Shown here piece by piece: positions 7,210-15,050 of a DNA stretch of 64,000 nucleotides. How positions within the stretch are numbered: the stretch's first letter is position 1; every line of letters begins with the position of its first letter. The position numbers were made by a program, and so were the translations under genes. The notes beneath the pieces were generated by a model. It did not search any database and was not told the DNA's origin. It saw only the letters and a list, made by a program, of their open reading frames with translations. The DNA comes from Desulfobacter sp. Its GTDB lineage: Bacteria; Desulfobacterota; Desulfobacteria; Desulfobacterales; Desulfobacteraceae. The stretch is taken from contig CP054838.1 of the NCBI GenBank assembly GCA_028768545.1, positions 449,501-513,500 of the forward strand, written 5' to 3'.

Positions 7210-8904
7210 TTACCAGGCAAACCCCTCTTTTGCCACGGCCAGAACCTCCGGCATCAGATGGATATCCGTGGGAAGGTCCAGATCCGGCTGGCTTTTTTTA
7301 AACATGGAGATCCATTGGTCCCGTGTGACCAAACGTTCCATGCCGTTTAACCCCTTTAAAAAGTCAAGATCCCCCGGGCCGGGATCGTGGATGCCGCAGT
7401 ATCTACAGGACCATTTGGAGGCAATGGCCAGCCCCTTTAACCCGGAAAGATCCATGACCCCGGACAAAGGGATCATGGGGCCTGTGCCCACGATTATCGG
7501 GGTATAACCGGAATCTTTGACAAAGCTCAGGGCCTCATCCATGGCTGCTGACAGCAGATCATGGATATTCTGGAAAGAAAGGTCAAGGTGGCGGATGGTA
7601 AAGAACTGCTGAACATAGGAGAGACAGACCAGGGAGGGATCATAGTTCTGGATGAGGTCCATGGCCGTCTGGGTCACCCAGGTGTTGGCCAGAGGATCTG
7701 TATCCCCAGGATAGGGGTGGTCTGCCAATATCTTTTTGACCATGGGGGCCAGGCCATGGGTTTTTTCTGTTCTGGCACCGGTTTCAAGATCAAACTGGTT
7801 CTGCCATTCCCTGGCGTCAATGATGACCAGGCCGCCTGTTTTTTGTCGGTCCTTTTTCGGGTTTTTCGTCTCCGGTCCTTTCTGGGGGCAGGTTTCCGGG
7901 GGCTTTTTCTTCTGGTTGGCATTCCAGGGAACGCGGGTGCCCAGCAGACCAATGGGTTCATTGCAAACGGGACAAAGATTATCAGGGGCCAGAAATTCAT
8001 CCAGCCGGTCCCCGGAGCATCCCAGGCTGAAGCGTTTGATCACGGTGTGTTTGCACGAGGGGCAGAGGGTATTGACCCAGTCGGATCCCACAAAGTTGTG
8101 GAAATAGACATAGGCCAGTTGGTCCCGGGCCGTTTCCAAGGCCTGGTTCATGGCCTGGATATCCGGGTATTGGGCATTTTTCATCATGTGTTCGGGCAGC
8201 AGGCGGAAGACATGCCAGGGAATCTGGGGATTAATATCCTTAATAAATCCTGAAATATCTGTGAATTCATGGTCATTGACATTCTGGATAATGGGTGAGG
8301 CAATTTCCACATGGCATTGCTTGGCAAAGGTTTCAATATTTCTCAGCACAGGGGCAACAGAGGGTACGCCCACATATTTTTGGTAAAATTGATCAGAAAA
8401 ACCCTTGAGCCCGATGTGGACAAAGGAGAAAATTTGGGCCAGTATCCCGGTGGCCTCCGGGGTGGTATACCCGTTGGTGAGACATCCCATGGGAATGCCT
8501 GCCTTTTGGGCCGTTTGTTTTACCGCCATGAGGCTGGGCAGGGAGACCGTGGGCTCGTTTACATTAAAGACAATGTTGTGGCAGCCCAGTTTCTGGGCCA
8601 TTTTGACCAGATTTTTGGGGGAAAAATCATAAAAATCGTCTTTGAGCTGTGCCGGATCCTGGCAGGCAATAAAGGCATTGGAGCAGTATTTGCACCTGAA
8701 ATTGCATCCGGCCGAACCAATGATCATGGATCTGGACCCGGGATAGGCATGGTAAAAGGGGACCGATTCCACCCGGGAGGCAGAATAGGTGGACCATTGG
8801 TGGGCAAACAGCTGTTCAACCTTTCCATTTTTTTCATAAAACATACCGCAGATGCCTTTGCCTGAGCCAAGGTCGCATCGGTGTTCACAATAGGGGCAGA
8901 TCAT
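7210..8904 (-). CDS. Radical SAM enzyme (AmmeMemoRadiSam/PflA-like) with extra C-terminal domain
   Basis: The protein has 564 residues, against roughly 330 for AmmeMemoRadiSam-type enzymes. It opens with a Cys cluster (CPYCEHRCDL, GICG), then the [4Fe-4S]-SAM motif CNFRCKYC (Cys67, 71, 74). A zinc-ribbon-like region follows at about 290-330 (CPSCKHT, CPVCNEP). After a low-complexity linker comes a second half (about 355-560) that I cannot assign; its PLANTWVTQTAMDLI stretch vaguely recalls phosphodiesterase-type enzymes. ATG 8904 was chosen because AAGGAG lies just upstream and it overlaps the ATPase stop as ATGA. It is the ninth gene of the uptake operon. Chemistry unknown. Confidence 0.8.
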   Translation of the reverse strand: MICPYCEHRCDLGSGKGICGMFYEKNGKVEQLFAHQWSTYSASRVESVPFYHAYPGSRSMIIGSAGCNFRCKYCSNAFIACQDPAQLKDDFYDFSPKNLVKMAQKLGCHNIVFNVNEPTVSLPSLMAVKQTAQKAGIPMGCLTNGYTTPEATGILAQIFSFVHIGLKGFSDQFYQKYVGVPSVAPVLRNIETFAKQCHVEIASPIIQNVNDHEFTDISGFIKDINPQIPWHVFRLLPEHMMKNAQYPDIQAMNQALETARDQLAYVYFHNFVGSDWVNTLCPSCKHTVIKRFSLGCSGDRLDEFLAPDNLCPVCNEPIGLLGTRVPWNANQKKKPPETCPQKGPETKNPKKDRQKTGGLVIIDAREWQNQFDLETGARTEKTHGLAPMVKKILADHPYPGDTDPLANTWVTQTAMDLIQNYDPSLVCLSYVQQFFTIRHLDLSFQNIHDLLSAAMDEALSFVKDSGYTPIIVGTGPMIPLSGVMDLSGLKGLAIASKWSCRYCGIHDPGPGDLDFLKGLNGMERLVTRDQWISMFKKSQPDLDLPTDIHLMPEVLAVAKEGFAW

Positions 8905-9689
8905 AAATTCTCCTTTTGGCCGGGTTTGGGGGTGACCACAAAGACCCCGGCCCTGGTATGGTCGCAATGAATTTCTTTTCCCAGGACCTGTTTGAGCACC
9001 GGGGGAGTCATCACCTTTGAAACAGGCCCCTGTGCCGCCACCCTGCCCTGGTGGATCATGATGGTCTCATGGCAGTAATAGTGGGTGAGGTTGGGGTCGT
9101 GCAGGGTGATGACCAGGCAGAAATTCTTTTTTTCAGCAAGGGTTTTCATCAGGCGCATGATCCTGTGCTGGTTGGGAAAATCCAAATGGGCTGTGGGTTC
9201 GTCCAGCAGCATGACCGGAGTCTTCTGGAATATGGCCCGGGCCAGCATCACCAGCTGGCGTTCCCCCCCGGACAGGGTGTTGAAAGACCGGCCGGCCAAA
9301 TGGGAAATTCCCGTTTCCCCCAGGGCATCCAGGGCCTGGATCTCCATTTGTCTGTCCGGGCCGGCCCAGGGCCGTATCCGGGATGCCCTGGCCATGAGAA
9401 CCATGTCCAGACAGGAAAAGTCAAAGGGGGTATGGCTGACCTGGGGAACCAGGCTTACGATTCTGGCGGCACTTTGCCTGGACAGTCCATGGATGTTTTT
9501 TTCAAGGATGGTCACCCGGCCTGAGAGGGGGGGCATAAGGCCTGCAATGCATTTGAGCAGGGTGGTCTTGCCGGAACCGTTCCTGCCCATAAGCCCGCAG
9601 ACCTTTCCACAGGGCAGGTCCAGGCTGACCCCGGAGACCACCGGGGTTTTATTATAGCCAACACAAAGGCCTTCAAGCACCAGGGTCAA
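8901..9689 (-). CDS. FecCD-type ABC transporter ATP-binding protein (BtuD/FepC-like), first set
   Basis: Cytoplasmic ATPase of a metal-chelate or corrinoid importer. Visible motifs are Walker A (GRNGSGKTT), Q-loop (VPQVSHTPF), signature (NTLSGGERQLV), Walker B (VMLLDEPTAHLD) and the switch His (ITLHDPN). The domain is complete, in contrast to the second ATPase of the operon. No ATG is available; the TTG at 9689 has GGAGG 4 bp upstream and overlaps the permease end, so it was preferred over the GTG at 9680. It overlaps the radical SAM start by 4 bp. Confidence 0.88.
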   Translation of the reverse strand: MTLVLEGLCVGYNKTPVVSGVSLDLPCGKVCGLMGRNGSGKTTLLKCIAGLMPPLSGRVTILEKNIHGLSRQSAARIVSLVPQVSHTPFDFSCLDMVLMARASRIRPWAGPDRQMEIQALDALGETGISHLAGRSFNTLSGGERQLVMLARAIFQKTPVMLLDEPTAHLDFPNQHRIMRLMKTLAEKKNFCLVITLHDPNLTHYYCHETIMIHQGRVAAQGPVSKVMTPPVLKQVLGKEIHCDHTRAGVFVVTPKPGQKENL

Positions 9690-10395
9690 GCCGCCTCCTT
9701 TTTTTCCCGGCACGGATGACCAGAAACCCGAGAAAGGGCGCATCCACCAGGGAGGTGACAATGGAGATGGGAATTTCCGAAAGCATCAGGCTCCTGGCCA
9801 GGCTGTCCATGACCATGAGAAAGATGCCCCCGCCCAGGGCCGTGGCCGGGATGAGCCGCCGGTATTCAGGACCTGCCATGAGCCTTGCCATATGGGGGAC
9901 GATGAGGCCCACCCAGGCAATGGTGCCCACAGAGGCCACGGCCGAGGCCACCATCAGGGTTGAAACCAGGATATAAAAAATTCTAAACCCCAGGGTGTTC
10001 ATGCCCATGGTTCTGGCCTCGTCATCATCCAGGGTCATGAGGTTGAGCCGCCAGGCAAAAAGAATCATGAGAAACAGCCCGGGCAGAATAATATATGAAA
10101 CCATTTCAAGCTTGGCCCAGGAGGCGGTATGAAAGCTGCCCATGGTCCAGAATACAATCTGGGTCAGCTGGTCATATGGATTGGCCAAGTACATGATAAA
10201 CGAGAGTCCGGCCCGGAACAGGGCCGAGACCACGATGCCGGTGATGACCAGAACCATGGGTGAGGGATCCCGGCTTAAGCCTGCCAGGGCCTGGGCATGG
10301 ACCACCCAGGCGGCCGGGGATAGCACCAGGATGGCCAGGGCGGCCAGGCAGCAGGCCGCGGCCAGCAGGTAAGAAATCCCCCGGCGCCGGATCAT
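9673..10395 (-). CDS. FecCD-family permease with an internal deletion, first set
   Basis: Inner-membrane permease of the BtuC/FepD family, but only 240 residues instead of about 330. The start is secure (GGAGG 7 bp upstream, ATGA overlap with the binding protein). TM1 is present (ISYLLAAACCLAALAILVLS), but the reading jumps from there to the central part (MVLVITGIVVSALFRAGLSF). The conserved segment that normally carries LPR, the LVGA-SG-QG region and RNPLA-P-LG is missing. The rest is normal (FWTMGSF, TLGFRI, VGLIVPHMARLMAGPEYR, EIPISIVTSLVDAPFLGFL). The frame is preserved. The likely junction, near 10300, contains GCCTGGG and CCCAGGC in inverted order. Function is doubtful without the missing helices. 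Confidence 0.75.
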   Translation of the reverse strand: MIRRRGISYLLAAACCLAALAILVLSPAAWVVHAQALAGLSRDPSPMVLVITGIVVSALFRAGLSFIMYLANPYDQLTQIVFWTMGSFHTASWAKLEMVSYIILPGLFLMILFAWRLNLMTLDDDEARTMGMNTLGFRIFYILVSTLMVASAVASVGTIAWVGLIVPHMARLMAGPEYRRLIPATALGGGIFLMVMDSLARSLMLSEIPISIVTSLVDAPFLGFLVIRAGKKRRRLDPGA

Positions 10396-11458
10396 GGCAG
10401 TTTTCCTCCCATTTCTTCAAAGCTGTGGCCTAAAAAATTTTTATAAAAGGTATTGGCCAGGGTCAGGATGTCCACATCTTCAAACAGGTTCGGATACAAG
10501 GTCTTTGCCGACCAGACCACGCCCAGAACCGCGTGGGGCGCCGGATAATCCCACCACCCGATGTTGGAGGGAAAGGTATAAATTTGCCGTGTCTTAATGG
10601 CGGTTACTGTGGAAAAATGGGGATTGGCAAGGATTTGATCTTTGCCAAGGGTATTAAAGGTGGATCCCATGAAGATCACCTCCGGGTCCCAGGCCGCGAT
10701 CTGTTCCGGGGAGACATCTGCCCAGAATCCCTTTACCCCCTTGGCCACATTCACAGCGCCGGCAGACTCCAGGATCTCCGTCTGGAGCATATGGCCGGTG
10801 GCAACGGAATAGATGCTTTTAGGCCCTGTAAACAGTACCCGAACCGGGGCTTTGCCGGTTCTGCCCTGATGGATCCTCTGGGCCACCATCTTTAAGAGGT
10901 CTTTGCAGGCCCGGATATAGTTTTCCCCCTTTTCTTGGCATTGGAGGACCTTGGCCATGAGGCGGACAGCCCCATAGCTTTGTTCAAAGGTTTCTCCTTT
11001 CACCCCGATCACCGGGATGCCGGCCCGGGTGTAAAGATCGATTTCCCCCTGGTCCCCGGAGGCGTACAAAAAGACCACCTGGGGTCCCCGGGAAATCAGC
11101 CCTTCCACATTGTGGGCATGGCCCTGGATGGATTCGGGCAGTTTAGCAAAGAGTTTATCCACCTTTGCCAGGGCCAGGGCTTTTTTGCCGTAGATGCTTT
11201 TTTCCACCAAAAAGGGGTCCTGTTTCAGGGCATAGGTGATCTTGCCCCCAAAGTGGTGAAGGGCGGCTATTTTTGTTATTCTGGCCGGCAGCCTTACCTT
11301 GCGGCCCAGCTGGTCTGTGACCATCCGGGAATGGGCTGATTGGGGCGGAGATGTGCCGCACCCCATGGCAATGGCCAGGACAAGCCCCCCTGTAAAAATC
11401 ATTTTTGAAAACATTCGAATGCCCGGGCTTTTTGGGGGGGCGGGGTAAAGGCACCTCA
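10392..11458 (-). CDS. Periplasmic binding lipoprotein of a metal-chelate/corrinoid ABC importer (BtuF/FepB-like)
   Basis: Substrate-binding lipoprotein. A lipobox LAIAMGC places the acylated Cys at residue 34 counted from ATG 11458, followed by the class III binding-protein body (VTDQLGRKVRLPARITKIAAL, NVEGLISRGPQVVFLYA, FWADVSPEQIAAWDPEVIFM). ATG 11458 overlaps the methyltransferase stop as ATGA and has AGG upstream. ATG 11414 would give a shorter, more standard signal peptide but has no ribosome-binding site. The ligand is not readable from sequence; corrinoid, heme or siderophore are all possible, and the divergent cobamide operon favours a corrinoid. Confidence 0.82.
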
Positions 11459-12289
11459 TTGGGAAACCTGCCAATGGACCAGGGCGGACCGGTTGCCCTG
11501 TGGCCAGACCCATTGATCTTGTTTTTGAATCAGGTGGGCGTCCAGAAGCCCGGACAGATAATCGTCATGACAAGGCTCGTCTTGTATGCCCAGCCGGTTT
11601 TTTACCTCTGCCAGGGCCAGGGCCAGGGTGTCATGGGACCAGACCTGCCAGGCGTCGGCATCCTCCATGATCACGTCAGGATAAATATCCATGGCCAAAA
11701 GGCAGTTATAGGCCACCTGGAAATTGGGGCTGTCATAGGGCTGACCCAGGACCCGGGTACTGGCCTGTGACATGAGAGAGTCTGCAAACGGGGCCCGCAA
11801 GACCAGGATGCATCCTTTTTTTGCACTTGTGTTCATCTGGGATACAAAGGCCTTGAAATCTCTTTGCCCGTACATGGAATGGGAGGCCAGTATCCAGTCA
11901 TGGGCTTTGATTTTTGGATCCGGCCAGGTTGAATCCAGGATGCTGATATTGTCTGTGTTTTTAATTTTTTCCCTTAACACCGACTGCATGGCCTTTGAGG
12001 GTTCTAAGGCCGTGATTTGCCCGGCATAAGGGGCGGCCAGCAATGACCACTTGCCCGTGCCCGCCCCGATGTCCAGGAGACTGGATCCGGGATTGTTTTT
12101 AAGGGTGGTCACAAGAAAATCCCTTGAGGAATCCGGTTTTGCCCAGCGCTGGTCCACCATTTTATCAAAGGCCTTGGCCCGGTCTTTCCAGAAATCCTGG
12201 TCTTTGTCTTTTTTCTGCCTTGTAAAGGCAGCCGCCTGGATTTGGGACAACTCTTCCCATAGTTTAAACCAATTGGTGATTTTTTCCAT
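11456..12289 (-). CDS. Class I SAM-dependent methyltransferase in the uptake operon
   Basis: Methyltransferase of 277 residues. The SAM-binding motif I is SLLDIGAGTGKWSLLA, followed by the acidic end of strand 2 (ITALEPSKAM) and a motif near DWILASHSMYG. ATG 12289 follows AAGGAGAATT. It begins inside the last 26 bp of the upstream ATPase gene and ends in an ATGA overlap with the binding-protein gene, so it is firmly part of the transporter operon. Methyltransferases of this sort recur between TonB/ABC uptake genes in Desulfobacterota as far as I recall. It may modify the imported chelate or its ligand; the substrate is unknown. Confidence 0.8.
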   Translation of the reverse strand: MEKITNWFKLWEELSQIQAAAFTRQKKDKDQDFWKDRAKAFDKMVDQRWAKPDSSRDFLVTTLKNNPGSSLLDIGAGTGKWSLLAAPYAGQITALEPSKAMQSVLREKIKNTDNISILDSTWPDPKIKAHDWILASHSMYGQRDFKAFVSQMNTSAKKGCILVLRAPFADSLMSQASTRVLGQPYDSPNFQVAYNCLLAMDIYPDVIMEDADAWQVWSHDTLALALAEVKNRLGIQDEPCHDDYLSGLLDAHLIQKQDQWVWPQGNRSALVHWQVSQ

Positions 12290-12983
12290 AATTCTCCTTG
12301 AGCAAAGGGATACATATTTTTCTGTTGTCAAGCACCTTGACCACCTTGACATTGATGCCGTAAGCCGCCTTGAGCGTCTCATCGGTGAGCACCTGTGAGG
12401 GGGGACCGATCTCTTGGAATACCCCGGATTTGAGTATGGCGGCCTGGTCCGCGCTGATAAAGGCATGGTCAGGAAAATGGGTGGCCATGATAATGGTGAT
12501 CTTGTCCCTGGAAAGTCCTGCCACGGTTTCTAAAATTTTGATCTGGTTCCCAAGATCCAGATGGGAGGTGGGTTCGTCCAGAAGCAGGATTTTGGGAGAC
12601 TGGGTCAAGGCCCTTGCAATGAGGACCAGCTGCCATTCCCCCCCGGAAAGCCGGTTGCAGGGCCGGTTGGCCCTGCCCATGACCACAACATCTGCCACAT
12701 AAAAGGGAAAGGCTGAGACCAGGTTCTGGGGGACAAACCCCAGGAGCATGGCAATGTTTTGGAAGGATAGGCCTGACAGGTTTTCCCCGTTGATTTTTAC
12801 CTGGCCCGTGGTGGGGGGCAGCAGCCTTGCCACGGATTTGAGAAAGGTGGATTTGCCCGATCCGTTGGGGCCGAGCAGGCAGAAGACCTCTCCCTGGTCC
12901 AGGTCCAAATTTATCCCTTTGAATACAGGGGTGGCTGTGTGGTAGCCAAAGCTTAGGTTGCGGATACTTACCTGGGCTGCCAT
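12264..12983 (-). CDS. FecCD-type ABC transporter ATP-binding protein, second set, with a shortened helical region
   Basis: ATPase with Walker A (GPNGSGKST), Q-loop (VPQNLVSAFPF), signature (NRLSGGEWQLV), Walker B (ILLLDEPTSHLDL) and switch His (ATHFPDH). Between VVMGRA and the signature only about four residues (NRPC) are found, where the paralog 3 kb away has about 40 (RIRPWAGPDRQMEIQALDALGETG...). A segment of roughly 35-40 codons is thus missing in frame. The junction is a perfect hairpin, GCAGGGCC-AACC-GGCCCTGC. AGGAG precedes ATG 12983. The missing part contacts the permease, so activity is doubtful unless this is a sequence artefact. Confidence 0.75.
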   Translation of the reverse strand: MAAQVSIRNLSFGYHTATPVFKGINLDLDQGEVFCLLGPNGSGKSTFLKSVARLLPPTTGQVKINGENLSGLSFQNIAMLLGFVPQNLVSAFPFYVADVVVMGRANRPCNRLSGGEWQLVLIARALTQSPKILLLDEPTSHLDLGNQIKILETVAGLSRDKITIIMATHFPDHAFISADQAAILKSGVFQEIGPPSQVLTDETLKAAYGINVKVVKVLDNRKICIPLLKENYGKNHQLV

Positions 12984-12984
12984 T

Positions 12985-13904
12985 ATAGGGTTTCTCCTGG
13001 GTTTTGCTCAACAGCAGGGCAAAGACCGGGGCCCCGAATATGGCGGTAAGGATGCCGATGGGGATTTCCGTTACCAGGGCGGTCCTGGCAATGGTATCCA
13101 CGGTGGTCAGGTAGGCTGCGCCGATCACCATGGATACGGGGAGCAGGTATTTATGATCCGGACCCACCAGGAGCCTGCCGATATGGGGGATCATGATACC
13201 GATCCAGCCGATGATGCCTGAGATGCATACGGCCGAAGCCGTGGCAATGGTGGCGGATACAATGATCAATGCCTTGAGCCGTTCCGTATTTACCCCAAGC
13301 GATTTTGCATCTTCCTCGCCCATGGCCAGAAGATTGATCCGCCACCGCACCGAGATGAGGATAAAAAGACAGAGGATAAAAATGGGGCCTGTCAGGGTCA
13401 GATCTTTGACCGATACATGGTTTAAGGAGCCTAGAAGCCAGAACACAATGGCCGGCATTTTGTTCATGGGGTCTGCAATGTATTTGAGAAACGAGGTCAT
13501 GGCCGAAAATAAAGACCCGACCACAATGCCTGAAAGCACCAGCATGAGGATGGGGGTCATTTTATAGACCCTGGACAGGCCATAGGTCAGGCCCACAGCC
13601 AACAGGCCTGACAAAAATGAGATGAGATGGATGAGGATGAGGCTGCCCCGACCAGGATCCCTGCCATCACCCTTGGCAGGCGGACATCCATGACCACGGA
13701 ATAGGCTGTCTGGGTCCAGTCCGGTTCCATGGGGATCAGGGAGGAAAAAAGTATTTTCATGACCTGGGTGACAGGAATGTCCACCCGGCCAAAGCTTAAG
13801 GCCGCAATGGCCGTGACCAGGAGCAAACCGGTCAAAAACCGGATTTTAGCCTCGGCAGAGAATCGTTTCTGATGTTCAGGACCATGGCCGGCCTTATTGA
13901 CCAT
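12985..13904 (-). pseudogene. FecCD-family permease, internally deleted and frameshifted, second set
   Basis: The N-terminal part (from ATG 13904: IRFLTGLLLVTAIAALSFGRV, VMDVRLPRVMAGILVGAA) and the rest (LILIHLISFLSGLLAVGLTYG, then MTPILMLVLSGIVVGSLF to EIPIGILTAIFGAPVFALLL) lie in different frames, joined near 13630. About 50 residues, including the conserved QG-RNPLA-P-LG region, are absent at the junction, which is rich in repeated CTCATC. At the 3' end the frame also misses the natural-looking TAA at 12985 that would overlap the ATPase ATG, and runs on for some 170 codons across the ATPase gene in a meaningless frame. The gene is probably broken. Confidence 0.75.
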
Positions 13905-15006
13905 GCTTTATCCCCTTCATCATTTTAAACTCATAATGCCCCTTTAAAATATCCTCAGCCTGTTGGTCTGAGAGCTGAAAGTCCATGATTTCCCTGTAAA
14001 ATTGTTTGACAATCCCCGGCAGGTCAACATCCTGGAATCGTTTTGGATAGGCAATGCTGGCCAGCCACAATGGGAAAATCACGGCGGACTCTGCCGTGGG
14101 CCGGTTAAAGATAAAGATTCTGGCTGGCTGGGCATGGATATGTTTTTCCCTGACCGCCCGGATATGGCGCCATTGGGGATCTGCGTAGACATCTTGGGGG
14201 CTGCCGAAGTTGATGATCAGGATATCCGGGTTCCAGTCCAGCACCTGTTCCATGGAAACCTCTCCCAGGCCTGAGTGGAGGCCTGTCCGTTTTCCAATGG
14301 TGGTCACGGATTTGGCTGCATTGAGGCAGCCGGCCATTTCTATGCGTTCCTGCATAAAGGTGTCCCCGCCCAGGGTGACCAGCCGGCTGGGGCTGTACCC
14401 CTGGAATACGGTTTTGCGTTTGTTGTCCGGGATATTTCCTGTGCGGTCCAGAACCAGGGCAAGGATTTTGTCGAGAAATTCAGTATAGGCCCTGGCCCGG
14501 TCCTCAGCCCTGAACAAATATCCGTAAAATTGGATTTCCCTTTTAATGTCTTTTACGCCCTCGCCCATGCTGTCGTCGAGAAAAGCCACGGGTATCCTTG
14601 TTTTTTCAAGGACGATTGAGCCGTCAATATCCCCTGTCACAACAATCTGGGGCCTTGACTGGATGAGTTCTTCAATATTGATATTGCCGGCGGTGGTTCT
14701 GGGTCCGGGCAGATCCGAGATGGGGGGATAAATTTCTTGGACCAGTTTGGACATTCTCAGGGTGTTGGTCATGGCGCACAGCCGGTCCTGAATTCCCAGA
14801 ATAAAGGCCATCTGGCCTGTGGGCCCGCTCAAAAGTCCAATCCGGTCCAAGGGATCCTGGACCCGAAAGCATCTTTGCTTCATGTCCGTGATGCTGCGGG
14901 TTGATATGGGGGAGGCTTCAGGGAGTTCAGGTTTTGGGTAAAGCCAGTGTTTTGACACCAGGGCCAGGGCTGCGACAAGAATGATGCCCAGATATTTTTT
15001 TTTCAT
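13894..15006 (-). CDS. Periplasmic binding protein of a metal-chelate/corrinoid ABC importer, second set
   Basis: Binding protein of 370 residues with an N-terminal hydrophobic export or anchor segment (YLGIILVAALALVSKHWLY) and no lipobox Cys. The core shows class III features: DRIGLLSGPTGQMAFILGIQDRL, then NIEELIQSRPQIVVTGD, GLGEVSMEQVLDWNPDILIINF and a C-terminal FPLWLASIAYPKRFQDVDL. It directly follows the TonB receptor gene (45 bp gap) and overlaps the damaged permease gene by 11 bp. The ligand is unknown. Confidence 0.8.
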   Translation of the reverse strand: MKKKYLGIILVAALALVSKHWLYPKPELPEASPISTRSITDMKQRCFRVQDPLDRIGLLSGPTGQMAFILGIQDRLCAMTNTLRMSKLVQEIYPPISDLPGPRTTAGNINIEELIQSRPQIVVTGDIDGSIVLEKTRIPVAFLDDSMGEGVKDIKREIQFYGYLFRAEDRARAYTEFLDKILALVLDRTGNIPDNKRKTVFQGYSPSRLVTLGGDTFMQERIEMAGCLNAAKSVTTIGKRTGLHSGLGEVSMEQVLDWNPDILIINFGSPQDVYADPQWRHIRAVREKHIHAQPARIFIFNRPTAESAVIFPLWLASIAYPKRFQDVDLPGIVKQFYREIMDFQLSDQQAEDILKGHYEFKMMKGIKHGQ

Positions 15007-15050
15007 TGGTATATACCCCCGGGCAGGGCCCGGGGGGTCCTTGTTCCGGG

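Noticed and set aside
12469-12985. Continuation of the permease frame for about 170 codons across the ATPase gene
   Set aside because: The residues (for example PKLWLPHSHPCIQRD) have no family resemblance, and the opposing frame encodes all ABC motifs. It is a shadow created by loss of the natural stop.
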